From positions 62,001 through 126,000 of the forward strand of contig JAFGUC010000024.1 of the NCBI GenBank assembly GCA_016938695.1: a stretch of 64,000 bases of DNA. Direction: 5' to 3'. Below, piece by piece: positions 25,501-33,541 of the stretch (within the stretch, counting starts at the first letter, position 1; each line of letters opens with the position of its first letter). The notes below the pieces were generated by a model that was not told the origin of the DNA, ran no database searches, and saw only the letters and a list, made by a program, of their open reading frames with translations. The stretch comes from Candidatus Woesearchaeota archaeon. GTDB taxonomy: Archaea; Nanobdellota; Nanobdellia; Woesearchaeales; JAFGUC01. Both the position numbers and the translations under genes were made by a program.

Positions 25501-28500
25501 GCTGAAACACTTGCACTGGAGTTGAAATTGTTATATGCTTTAACCATTACTCTATATTCCCGTCCGTGTGTTAGGTTAATTGGAATTGGGAGTGTAGCTA
25601 AATTAAGTGTTCTAGTTATAGTATCTCCGGATGGATTATTAATATATACTGGTCCAACCAAATCTGATACGCTACCATCTTGGTTTTTGATCTGCAACCA
25701 ATATTCATATTTTTTAATTCCTGATTGAGGATCTGTTGCTTTATCAAATCTAAATTCTACAACTTCTCTATTATGAGTTACAACCTCATTTCCACTTGTA
25801 ATGACGACATGTGTTGGTGGATTTGGTGGTGTTAAATCTAACGGAACTGATTGATTATATGTTGCACCAGTCGCATAAGTTGTTTTAATAATTCCTGCTC
25901 TATTTCTAGATTCTAATCTGAAGTTGTGACATTTTCCATCCACAAGATTGATAGTAATATCCACTACTTGTGGAACGATATTTGCAGTATAATAATCAGT
26001 GTATATTGGATTACAGGCACCATTTTCATAATTTGAATATGATACGACTAATTTCTCCCATAATATTCCTGACTCAGTATCGTTACCTTTTCTAACTCTT
26101 ACTGTGTAGGGATTCGTTGTTCCACCTGGTAATTGTATTGAATCGTTAAGTACTGGTGTTGTATCGACAGTAAATCCTTTTATACTAAAATTACTCCATA
26201 ATCCAACATTATCTTGTGCTCTAACATGGATGAAATAATCTTCACCATGAACCAAAGATAAGTTAGTCAATGTTAATTCATTAGTTACTTGTGCATCCAA
26301 TAAATCTTGATATATTAAATTCTCAGGTCTAACAAAAGTAGTTCCATCGTATGCATAATATCTTTCATTGCTTACAACAATCTCATATTTATCAATTCCC
26401 GAATAATCAAGACTACTAAAGTTAAACTTCAAGTAATTAGTTACAGGTAAGTAACTTTGATTAAATACATCTAATATTGTAATAACTGGTGTTCTTGGTT
26501 CTTCATCATCAATAAATATTACTCCGTCAGTTGAATAGAAATCACTATTATTCAAAGGAGTATAAACTCTGATGTTAAGATAATATTTCTTATCATTGAT
26601 TGGTTCACAAACAGGATTACATCCACTAAAATCTAGCCATATTTGATAATTTCCATCTCCAAAGTTTGTATAGTTTCCAAAACTTTCATTAAACTCTGAA
26701 AGAGCAACGACGTCATCCCATCCATCTTCAGGATAAGGTTTAGTACCAATAGCATATTCATACTTTTGAATGATTGGAGTTGGTGGAACCAGTGTCCAAT
26801 TAAAATAAAATGATGTTTCATTGTCGTTATATGTTTGAATCAATCCATTATCATTTAAAGTTACAAAAGCAGGTGGACTTAGATATTTGAAATAATCTGT
26901 ATGTGTTGTCGACATTAAATTTCCAAAAATATCGCTTACATTTATTGTAAAATTATACCATCCATCAGGAATAGTATTAAATATCATTCTACAATCATAT
27001 TCATTTCCGTATGCATTTGTAGGAGTACAATTAATATTTGTAGGATATGAATACAAATACCAATCTGCAATATTACTCCAATTGTAAATTTGAACTTGTA
27101 ATGTATTAATATCAATTCTAGATAAGTCTGTTATAGTGTAATCAATATAATATTCTCCTCTGTATGTTTGATTATTTACAAAATCTTGATCAATTGTAGG
27201 AGGAATATTATTATCGTAAACAACTTGAACAGTATCTGAAACATTTCCAGAATTATAATAATAATCAATTGCTCTAACACTAATATTATTTCTTCCAGGA
27301 TATAACTGAGTTGAGATATTAAACCATCCTTTTGGTCTAGGACCATTATAAAAACTAACGACAGTTCCGATATCAGATGTAACATCTGGTGTCTGAGATA
27401 ATTGTACCCTACAATATGTCATATCTCTAACAACACTCAAAATATCATAATAAAAGTAATAGTCTAGTTTTTGGTTTGCAAATTCGACATAATTTGTTGC
27501 AGTTGCAAAGCTAGGACAATTACCACTAACTAAAGGAATGTAAATATATTCAGACGAATTTACTGCAGGTTGTGATAATGTTGACGTACCTCTTAACGTC
27601 GTGTTATATTGTGCAAATACAGACAAATTAATATAGCCTGGATTTACAAAATAATCTGCAGGTCTTGCATAAACTTCAACTTCAGACCAATTTTCTCCAG
27701 TATAACCGTAGATATTTATATGATCATTTTCAACCAACGAATATTCATATTCCCACCATACAGATGGCGCATTAGGTTCTAATCTATCTATGTAAATGCT
27801 AGTCGTTGCAATAGTACTATTCAAATGTAATCCTGCGGCATTATAACTTCCATCGTCTTCAGCAATTATTGCAAAATAATACGTTGCAGCACCAAAAAGA
27901 TCATCTGTAAGATTTATCTCTTGTTCAGTTCCAGAAACTGCAGGAGTTGGAATAAGTGCAGAATCAACTTGAGTTGCAGCATTGAATTGTATGATGTTGG
28001 TAATAGGACTTGTGCTATATGCTACATAGTATTTGTATGCTGTTCCAACTAATCCATTGTCTCCTGAAGAAGTCCAATTCAATCTGACAATTTTTATTCC
28101 GTCCGATGCTCGTGGAGTTTGCCACATATAATCTGCATCAAAATTTCTAGGTGCAGACGGAGAAGAGTAATCAAAAGTTGTAAATTCCCATGAACTTATA
28201 TCAACAAATGTTCCAGTTGAGTTCCAAATTCTAATTGTGAAATTGTCATATAATGTATCTGCATGTAGATTATTGATATTTATTTCTTGATATGTGTCAA
28301 AAATTGCAGTTGAATAAGTTGTCGAGCCAATGACAACAGAGTAATTAACCGAATCTGAACTTGATGTGAATTCAATTCTTGCTGTCGCATTACCTAATAC
28401 TGAAATTGTAGGTGATATGTCTCCTGCACTAAGTGCAAAAACATTAGAAACTAAAAATAGTAACAGAATTACAAAAATGACTTGGAGTTTGTTAGATTTC

Positions 28501-28502
28501 AT
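22521..28502 (-). CDS. 1993-residue membrane-anchored FN3-type surface glycoprotein
   Basis: The protein has a signal peptide (residues about 1-24, ending VFALS) followed by about 1700 residues of repeated fibronectin-III/Ig-like beta modules, with recurring patterns such as LTHGREYRVMVKAYN and DTTPP linkers. A motif ICFNGLDDDYDGSIDENC resembles the MopE-type metal-binding repeat. A Thr/Pro-rich stalk, a membrane helix (about 1846-1866) and a 125-residue cytoplasmic tail with two 33-residue helical repeats follow. By eye there are more than fifty N-X-S/T sequons, so it is a likely major target of AglB. It starts within an ATGA overlap with the AbrB-type regulator gene and has AGGAGGT upstream. 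A surface-layer or adhesin role is inference. Confidence 0.82.
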   Translation of the reverse strand: MKSNKLQVIFVILLLFLVSNVFALSAGDISPTISVLGNATARIEFTSSSDSVNYSVVIGSTTYSTAIFDTYQEININNLHADTLYDNFTIRIWNSTGTFVDISSWEFTTFDYSSPSAPRNFDADYMWQTPRASDGIKIVRLNWTSSGDNGLVGTAYKYYVAYSTSPITNIIQFNAATQVDSALIPTPAVSGTEQEINLTDDLFGAATYYFAIIAEDDGSYNAAGLHLNSTIATTSIYIDRLEPNAPSVWWEYEYSLVENDHINIYGYTGENWSEVEVYARPADYFVNPGYINLSVFAQYNTTLRGTSTLSQPAVNSSEYIYIPLVSGNCPSFATATNYVEFANQKLDYYFYYDILSVVRDMTYCRVQLSQTPDVTSDIGTVVSFYNGPRPKGWFNISTQLYPGRNNISVRAIDYYYNSGNVSDTVQVVYDNNIPPTIDQDFVNNQTYRGEYYIDYTITDLSRIDINTLQVQIYNWSNIADWYLYSYPTNINCTPTNAYGNEYDCRMIFNTIPDGWYNFTINVSDIFGNLMSTTHTDYFKYLSPPAFVTLNDNGLIQTYNDNETSFYFNWTLVPPTPIIQKYEYAIGTKPYPEDGWDDVVALSEFNESFGNYTNFGDGNYQIWLDFSGCNPVCEPINDKKYYLNIRVYTPLNNSDFYSTDGVIFIDDEEPRTPVITILDVFNQSYLPVTNYLKFNFSSLDYSGIDKYEIVVSNERYYAYDGTTFVRPENLIYQDLLDAQVTNELTLTNLSLVHGEDYFIHVRAQDNVGLWSNFSIKGFTVDTTPVLNDSIQLPGGTTNPYTVRVRKGNDTESGILWEKLVVSYSNYENGACNPIYTDYYTANIVPQVVDITINLVDGKCHNFRLESRNRAGIIKTTYATGATYNQSVPLDLTPPNPPTHVVITSGNEVVTHNREVVEFRFDKATDPQSGIKKYEYWLQIKNQDGSVSDLVGPVYINNPSGDTITRTLNLATLPIPINLTHGREYRVMVKAYNNFNSSASVSAYSQFILYSDNTPPEIYSINVKDNSSNVSLVPYFTNGIATYELTTNSTNITISVSELDSTCRYGMTRALYDDLADPSYWWVQDKKISMYLNETIVEGVNDVYILCADQQYNKMDIWNAAHIKVIVDTTPPNITVITPVENETYGLQTHLALSIFDNSRLSSIWYRVVNTSNTSQIFINDTIVNETTLSDIILFNSSLENTIQNMTLLVFANDSKSNLGNISVNFTLNGHMPSIIFNEPDFAGSYYNSSFVYNVTVMHASRINITLYDNDLNLIYNKTYNSSINQNWNLSSLINVTELNISEDLYYFNVFAENNISEYEKNNYSTFTTITFDYSKFDLLDYNQYESSIVLPVNFTVYNNNILDGYNIKIISTWNETNNLTATAPIHRASAYITLNLDGVNYSTQPYPTVIAINGSITTIEFTIDKDLLWPGRTIYWKMDIEDEAGNLVETPIKYFNVANRELQRSDYLINNSNIIVHINKNATFNVYDYVFDPDYNPGLNYNIVAVNNSGVYNVSIVNDVIVATFDSQLGTQITQINVSDNLVTIPLLLNLTFVNYTSIDINNSEGLLLNLTVTSNDGQYDEENNINTANTSINVEILKGELNIINKETPFFEITKINGTNDLTLDLNISEVNISDYFNVSELESVSIGTNITNRYYPLNAVYSKINLSTLDFEIINLGLYSSLSLNYKIFAYDANETNVSRYTLQNVYTKTVNGQTVKYSTNNISFEAILIWVVDRATFEICFNGLDDDYDGSIDENCVAPSSGAGTTSSGGSRITSYIPTIPTVVENTTTITTPTTPTDTSEKEVSQTDKTKDNNLPKVPVDNPNTELPNTESPTQTKIEFDLKPIVSAFLFILILAGISVAFIKQKSEPRSKLTLQERLDYIGSKTQQKLNSFNVFDDKILQYLEYALAHNFALDDARKKLADHGFDIKQIDSHISAIKEKYNDINRIKQYLEAKWNDKKQFNKGIEELENVGWSKEYIDTAVNSIVNERL

Positions 28503-28789
28503 ATTAAATCCATACCTCCTTTTTTATCAACTTTGTAATCGTCTTCAGATTTTTTCAAATTATTTTTAGTAATGCCGATTTTATCCGATTTTTCATAAAT
28601 TTCATTAAGAATTTCTTTATTTTCAGATAATTCTGGGGCTTGAACTTTTTTAAGTAGAATTCCTTCGTCAGTTACGATATACATGAAGAATCCAGTGCCT
28701 TCTTCAATACCCAAATCTAGCCTGACATCTTTAGGTATAACAATTTGACCTCTTTTATCGCACTGCACTAGTTTTGGATACTTCTTCAT
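28499..28789 (-). CDS. SpoVT/AbrB-type DNA-binding regulator
   Basis: The 96-residue protein has a swapped-hairpin AbrB domain at residues about 5-48: CDKRGQIVIPKDVRLDLGIEEGTGFFMY is the classic pattern. The remaining half is a charged helix. Such proteins bind DNA as dimers and often repress their own promoter. It is the first gene of an operon with the giant surface protein (4-bp overlap), and perfect dyads at 28802-28816 and 28903-28915 lie directly upstream. It is probably the regulator of the surface protein; this is inference from context. Confidence 0.85.
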   Translation of the reverse strand: MKKYPKLVQCDKRGQIVIPKDVRLDLGIEEGTGFFMYIVTDEGILLKKVQAPELSENKEILNEIYEKSDKIGITKNNLKKSEDDYKVDKKGGMDLI

Positions 28790-28801
28790 TTTGGCGCCAA
28801 T

Positions 28802-28816
28802 TTCTGAAAATCAGAA
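28802..28816. promoter_or_regulatory. Candidate operator 1 (perfect 15-bp dyad)
   Basis: TTCTGAAAATCAGAA is a perfect inverted repeat with arms TTCTGA/TCAGAA around AAA. It lies 13-27 bp before the regulator's ATG, over the expected transcription start. Confidence 0.5.
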
Positions 28817-28902
28817 TTTTTTACAAAATTTCAAAAAATTTAACCAATTTTGTGTTCTTTTTTATGATTTTTTGCTAAATAGTTTATTTTTCCGGAATGT
28901 TT

Positions 28903-28915
28903 TCTGATTTTCAGA
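28903..28915. promoter_or_regulatory. Candidate operator 2 (same dyad, 100 bp away)
   Basis: TCTGATTTTCAGA repeats the core of operator 1 on the opposite strand. The centres of the two dyads (28809 and 28909) are 100 bp apart. Confidence 0.5.
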
Positions 28916-29047
28916 TTTATTTAGCTTATTTCCTTTATAAACTTTTCTTGTGTTTTTTAAATTCAATATTGAAAATAAAACCTAATATCAAAAACTTTAA
29001 AAGAACTTTAATCATTTATGTTTACAATAAAGAGGTGTATTCGAAAA

Positions 29048-29620
29048 ATGGCTGATGCTCCAATCAATCAAGTTCTTCAATTAAAATCACAAGGTTATTC
29101 AAATCAACAAATAGCTGAGAGTTTGAGAAGTCAAGGTTTTGATCCTGCTTCAATAAACGAAGCAATTGCACAAGCAGATGCAAAAGGCGGTGTTGATGGT
29201 ACAAATTTCTCTCCACAAGGTAGATCTGATATTGCTCCACCTTTAGATGATTCAATGGGTTCTGACGAGGAAGATGATGGAACAGAAATTGAAGAACTAA
29301 TAGAAGAAATTATTGAAGAGAAATGGAAGGAATTAGTAAAAGACATCAAAAAGATAATCGAGTGGAAAGACACTGCTGATGAAAAGATAACAAAGATGCA
29401 GCAGAGTTTCGATGATTTAAAATCAAATTTTGATAACTTGCACAAAGCATTAATCGGTAAGATTGGTGATTACGATAAAAATATTGTTGAAGTAGGAACA
29501 GAAATAAAAGCAATGGAAAAGGTTTTTGAAAAAGTGTTACCTAGGTTTACTGAAAACGTAAACGACTTATCAAGGATAACTAAAACAATGATGAGTAAAT
29601 TTCCAGATGAAAATAATTAA
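29048..29620 (+). CDS. Coiled-coil protein with an N-terminal helical repeat, unknown function
   Basis: The 190-residue protein starts at ATG 29048, ten bases after GAGGTG; an upstream ATG at 29018 lacks a ribosome site. Residues about 5-38 hold a helical unit (VLQLKSQGYSNQQIAESLRS then QGFDPASINEAI) that matches the two repeats in the cytoplasmic tail of the adjacent giant surface protein. An acidic linker and a long coiled coil (about 85-185) follow; the coiled coil vaguely resembles the FlaC part of archaellum proteins. It is divergent from the surface-protein operon and may act with it. Function unknown. Confidence 0.72.
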   Translation: MADAPINQVLQLKSQGYSNQQIAESLRSQGFDPASINEAIAQADAKGGVDGTNFSPQGRSDIAPPLDDSMGSDEEDDGTEIEELIEEIIEEKWKELVKDIKKIIEWKDTADEKITKMQQSFDDLKSNFDNLHKALIGKIGDYDKNIVEVGTEIKAMEKVFEKVLPRFTENVNDLSRITKTMMSKFPDENN

Positions 29621-30825
29621 TTCATCAAAAAACTACTAGCAATTATTTTTTCTGCTTCTATAATATCTTCTTTTCTAACTTCGCTTCGTAAGTAAAGTTT
29701 AGCATTTGCTTCAGCAAGTCTTATAAGAACTTTTACTAGTAATTTTTCATCAGGCTTAAATAGAAATTTATTTTCATTGTAGGCTTCATTAAGTCGCTCA
29801 ACAAAACCAACAACACTCTCTTTAAGTCTAACATTAAAACTAGTATCAAAACTTTCAGCATACAGTAAATAATCTTGAATGAAATTCATTTCTTCCTCAG
29901 TTCTATTCTCTGAGTGATGTGCTAATTTTTGATTCATCTCACTTTCATTCTTGAAATCATCAATAATTATATTCTGTTTTGGAACAGATGAACTAGATGA
30001 TTCTTTTTCCTCTATCTCTCGACAAAAGAATTTAATATGAAATAAATTTAAAGATTCATCAGGAATTAAAATCTGTTCTTTTACTATCTCAGGTTTATTA
30101 CTAACAAATCTTTTTTCTTTAGTGTTAGATGTTGCCAAAAGTTTAATCCTTGTATCGTGACTTGCAATTTTTTTACCAGATTTAGTATAAATTGTTTTTT
30201 TATCAAATGCCGTCTTCAACAAATCTAGATTTTCAGAAGAGATTAATTCAAAATCCTTAAGTGCTAAAATTCCGTTATCTGCTTTGGGAATCAAGCCAAT
30301 TTTTGTTTCCTTATCTTCTATTTTTATTCCTAAGAAATCATTAGGTGTACCTTCTGAAACAATAGGATATATTTTTTTTAATGATTCAATAAATTCATTT
30401 TTTATTTCAGAATCTCTATCAGATACAATTAAAATATTTAGATCCTTTTGCGTTAAAATTTGCAAAAGTATTGCCTTTTTTATTGTATCCAAACCTTTTA
30501 CATTAGTTGCATAATGTTCCAATATTGCACGCTCAGAAATATTACTGAATTCTCTAAATGCTTTTCTTAAAAATCCTTTTTTCAGTTCAGAATTTATTTT
30601 AGTAACCTTATCTAAGACACCGTTACGTAACATAAATACTTGTGGATAATAATTATCTTTCAAAAAATTCTTTCCAACATTAAGATACGAAAAATTAAAT
30701 GCAATATATCCATCATAGTACAATTTTTCTAAAGCAGTGTAATCAATGTTCCCCAGAACCTCTAGAGCGATTCTAAGACAAATTTTATCTTTTTTACTTT
30801 TGAACAGAATTTTTGAAATTTTCAT
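29617..30825 (-). CDS. Degenerate MCM-like AAA+ protein lacking Walker motifs
   Basis: The 402-residue protein follows the MCM helicase AAA+ domain in order. NVKGLDTIKKAILLQIL (109-125) fits MCM's 'iyGhe..KkaillqL', IGLIPKADNGILALKDFE (176-193) fits the pre-sensor/Walker B region, TIYTKSGKKIASHDTRIKLLATSN (211-234) fits the sensor-1 region, and the C-terminal LLVKVLIRLAEANAKLYLR...VRKEDIIEA fits the MCM lid/winged helix. The Walker A lysine is gone (SDRDSEIK at 135-142), the Walker B D-E is replaced by K190-D191, and no arginine finger is evident. The N-terminal OB domain is absent. It should not hydrolyse ATP and may be a regulatory or structural paralogue. Its start at 30825 is clear; its end overlaps the 29048 gene by 4 bp in convergent orientation. 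Confidence 0.72.
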   Translation of the reverse strand: MKISKILFKSKKDKICLRIALEVLGNIDYTALEKLYYDGYIAFNFSYLNVGKNFLKDNYYPQVFMLRNGVLDKVTKINSELKKGFLRKAFREFSNISERAILEHYATNVKGLDTIKKAILLQILTQKDLNILIVSDRDSEIKNEFIESLKKIYPIVSEGTPNDFLGIKIEDKETKIGLIPKADNGILALKDFELISSENLDLLKTAFDKKTIYTKSGKKIASHDTRIKLLATSNTKEKRFVSNKPEIVKEQILIPDESLNLFHIKFFCREIEEKESSSSSVPKQNIIIDDFKNESEMNQKLAHHSENRTEEEMNFIQDYLLYAESFDTSFNVRLKESVVGFVERLNEAYNENKFLFKPDEKLLVKVLIRLAEANAKLYLRSEVRKEDIIEAEKIIASSFLMN

Positions 30826-30862
30826 ATAAGAAACATAAAACAGTTTCTATATATAATAATTT

Positions 30863-31249
30863 CTACTTCCTAGTGGATTCTTTTTTAAAACTTATAACAA
30901 TCAATGTTACAATAAACATAACACCTATAATTAATAACAATCGCATATTAATTAAATATTCATCTTCAAATGTAACATCTAGTTTTATTCCTCTTTTATT
31001 ATATATTTCAGAGTATACAATATCACAATCTTGTATTTCACAATACTTGTATTTAGGAGTTAAATCAAATAAAAATAAAGTATCATTAATCTGTCGATAT
31101 ACTTTACTACAAAATCCTTTACCGCTCTCCACGTTAGAACAATTTGTTCTAACAATCCCAATCGCCATTGCATCATTTGAAACAATTCTAGTTGCAACTA
31201 CATTTGACGATAAAAAAACAATTAATAAAAAAAGCAAAAAGATTCTCAT
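30863..31249 (-). CDS. Small secreted/membrane-anchored protein of unknown function
   Basis: The 128-residue protein has a signal peptide (about residues 1-19), a short extracellular part with four to five cysteines (NCSNVE, GFCSKV, YKYCEIQDCDIV) that could form disulfides, and a C-terminal membrane helix (LLLIIGVMFIVTLIVISF) with a basic tail. It starts three bases after the stop of the upstream secreted-protein gene, so the two are co-expressed. No family is recognised. Confidence 0.68.
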   Translation of the reverse strand: MRIFLLFLLIVFLSSNVVATRIVSNDAMAIGIVRTNCSNVESGKGFCSKVYRQINDTLFLFDLTPKYKYCEIQDCDIVYSEIYNKRGIKLDVTFEDEYLINMRLLLIIGVMFIVTLIVISFKKESTRK

Positions 31250-31252
31250 CTT

Positions 31253-32185
31253 CTAAAGGTTGCTAGGAGCACTGTCACTCAAGCAATTAAAATATGCACC
31301 AGCCATATAATATATCTGCGGAATTTTCGAAATGTTCATGTTATCAAAGAATTCATCCACATGAAAATAAATATCGCTAGGCTTTGGCGGTACTTGTGAA
31401 ATAGGAATATCGACAACTCCACAATAATCTCTAAATCTAATAATTATATCATCTCTAGGACAATAATAATTATCTTGAGTATCATATAACATTGTTTCAA
31501 TAACGTTGTCAAAATTCTTGTAACGGTATGTCATACCAGGATTACTTTCAGTTGCAAGTAATTTTTTCCAATAAAACGGATGATCTAAATCTTGTGAATA
31601 ATATATATCTAAATCAATATATCCATATGATTCTGAAAAAATATTTGAGATATTTACTGAAAGTTTTTCTCCCATAACAAAATTATTTCTGTTACCATTT
31701 CTATCAAATATATCATACTCTAAATCATCAAGTTTACTGTTTAAAGTAAACATAAAGTTTCTTGGCTGGAAATCAAGATATGAATCATCTTCTTGTTGAA
31801 CAGTTGGAAGCAAATACATATAATAATAACCCGGTTTTAGCTTTCTATCTTTTGCACTATCATTAATTAATTCAACAATTACATTACCTTCCATGTTTGT
31901 ACTGTTCATCTCAAAATACTCGATTGCAGTTGGAAAATCTCTAAAGTTATTTTCTTCATTAAAAAATCCGGTACCATTTATCCTAGACCCAAAAGAAGGA
32001 AATTCATGACTTGTTTGTTCTAAATCAATTCCCAATTGAAATAAATGTAATGATTCTTCAGAATAAATACTAAGATTCAAATAAGGTGAACCACAAACAG
32101 GTAACACTGGTTGTGTAACTAAAGTCCCCGCAAATGCTCCTTGTACAAGTAAAAAAATTACGATTAAGAAACTAAATTTTTTCAT
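31253..32185 (-). CDS. Secreted protein of unknown function
   Basis: The 310-residue protein has a signal peptide (MKKFSFLIVIFLLVQGAFA) and a beta-rich body with about six sequons and few cysteines, and no C-terminal anchor. GGAGGT precedes the ATG. It is the first gene of a two-gene operon with the small anchored protein downstream, which may retain it at the surface. I recognise no family. Confidence 0.68.
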   Translation of the reverse strand: MKKFSFLIVIFLLVQGAFAGTLVTQPVLPVCGSPYLNLSIYSEESLHLFQLGIDLEQTSHEFPSFGSRINGTGFFNEENNFRDFPTAIEYFEMNSTNMEGNVIVELINDSAKDRKLKPGYYYMYLLPTVQQEDDSYLDFQPRNFMFTLNSKLDDLEYDIFDRNGNRNNFVMGEKLSVNISNIFSESYGYIDLDIYYSQDLDHPFYWKKLLATESNPGMTYRYKNFDNVIETMLYDTQDNYYCPRDDIIIRFRDYCGVVDIPISQVPPKPSDIYFHVDEFFDNMNISKIPQIYYMAGAYFNCLSDSAPSNL

Positions 32186-32260
32186 AAACTATTTACCTCC
32201 GTTATTGAGATAATAGTGAATAATAACTTACAAAAAATTTATTAGAAAAATTGGATAATT

Positions 32261-33541
32261 CTATTTTCCAATTCCTAAATATTTAATTCCTGATGATTCA
32301 ATTAATTTTTTATCTAATTTATTTCTTCCATCAAGAATTATTTTTGTTTTAAGTTTAGTGAAATCAAAATTACTATATTTGCTATGATATGTTGAAATAA
32401 TTACTGCATCAAAATCTTCGTCTTGAGAAAAGATATCATATTTAACAGCACCGTACTTAGAGATTTCTTCAGAACTAAAAAGATAATCATCAATATACAC
32501 TGTTGAATCGAACTGTTTTAATTCCTTGATTAAATCTAGAGTAGGCGACAAAAAAGTTTCTTTTATATCTTCTCTATATCCTAATCCTAAGATTAATACT
32601 TTCTTGTTTTTCAATTCTTCAAATGAATTTAATTTTTTGATACTAAATTTAGGCATTGAATTATTTATTTTACGTGCTTCCTCTGCAATTCTTGGGTCAA
32701 GTCCTAAATCTTTAGAATTTTTAATAAAAAAATGTGGATAAACTGGTAAGCAATGTCCGCCAGCACCAATACCTGGACTTAGTACATGTGCAAAAGGATT
32801 AGTATTGCATGCCTGTATAATTTCATCAATATCTAATCCTGCCTTTTCTGCAAACTTAGCAAATTCATTCGATAGTGCAATATTAACATCACGATAAATC
32901 ATGCCCATAAGTTTTGTAAATTCTGCTGCATCAGAATTTTGTAAATTAATTATCTTACTTTTAGGTAGAATTTGTGTATATAACTCTTCCATTTTTTTAT
33001 TTGATTCAGAGTCAACACCGCCAATTATTTTAGGATATATCTCTAAATCTCTAAATACTGTGTTAGTTGAAACACGTTCTGGGCTAAAACCTACAAAAAA
33101 ATCCTTTTTGCCAAGAGAAGAATTATCAAGAATTATTTTTTTAAGTCTATTTCTTGTAGTTCCAGTTGGAAGACTAGTTTCAAATGCAACTAATGTTCCT
33201 TTCTTAATATATTTTCCAATATTTACAGCAACAGAATCAATAATTGAATAATCAATATTGTATTTATCATCAACAACCAAAGGAACAATTACGATAATAG
33301 CATCGGCAGTTGAAATTGCGTATTCTGCATCAACAGTTGCTTCAAAAGTTTTGTTATCTAAAACTTCACGTAAAACCTTATCACTATCAGGTAAAGTTAA
33401 ATGGCTAACTCCATTATTAAGATTATCAACAGTCGTTTGATTTACATCTAAACCAACAATTTTAATTCCAGATTTAGCATAATATAACGCAAGGGAACAA
33501 CCCATTTTACCAAGTCCAATTACAGTTAATTGTCTAAACAT
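32261..33541 (-). CDS. wbpA: UDP-N-acetylglucosamine/mannosamine 6-dehydrogenase (WbpA/WecC family)
   Basis: The 426-residue NAD-dependent enzyme has an N-terminal Rossmann motif VIGLGKMGCSLALYYAKSG, the central GFSPERV, and the catalytic C264 in GAGGHCLPVYPHF. This family oxidises C6 of UDP-GlcNAc or UDP-ManNAc to a uronic acid. With WbpB, E, D and I homologues in the same locus, the WbpA role (UDP-GlcNAc to UDP-GlcNAcA) is more likely than WecC. It is the last gene of the leftward arm and overlaps the wbpB-like gene by 16 bp. Confidence 0.87.
   Translation of the reverse strand: MFRQLTVIGLGKMGCSLALYYAKSGIKIVGLDVNQTTVDNLNNGVSHLTLPDSDKVLREVLDNKTFEATVDAEYAISTADAIIVIVPLVVDDKYNIDYSIIDSVAVNIGKYIKKGTLVAFETSLPTGTTRNRLKKIILDNSSLGKKDFFVGFSPERVSTNTVFRDLEIYPKIIGGVDSESNKKMEELYTQILPKSKIINLQNSDAAEFTKLMGMIYRDVNIALSNEFAKFAEKAGLDIDEIIQACNTNPFAHVLSPGIGAGGHCLPVYPHFFIKNSKDLGLDPRIAEEARKINNSMPKFSIKKLNSFEELKNKKVLILGLGYREDIKETFLSPTLDLIKELKQFDSTVYIDDYLFSSEEISKYGAVKYDIFSQDEDFDAVIISTYHSKYSNFDFTKLKTKIILDGRNKLDKKLIESSGIKYLGIGK

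Larger units (their letters stand above)
28790..29047. promoter_or_regulatory. Dyad-rich divergent regulatory region
   Basis: This is the longest gene-free stretch in the window (258 bp). It separates the leftward regulator/surface-protein operon from the rightward coiled-coil gene. It contains a 10-bp palindrome TTGGCGCCAA (28791-28800), two copies of a TCTGA-x3-TCAGA dyad 100 bp apart, an 8-bp inverted repeat ACAAAATT/AATTTTGT (28823-28830, 28846-28853), and a rightward Shine-Dalgarno GAGGTG (29032-29037). No small frame looks coding. Confidence 0.6.

Noticed and set aside
28790-29047. A CRISPR-like or phage-attachment repeat because of several dyads.
   Set aside because: There are only two copies of the dyad, the spacing has no unique-spacer pattern, and there is no integrase or Cas gene nearby.
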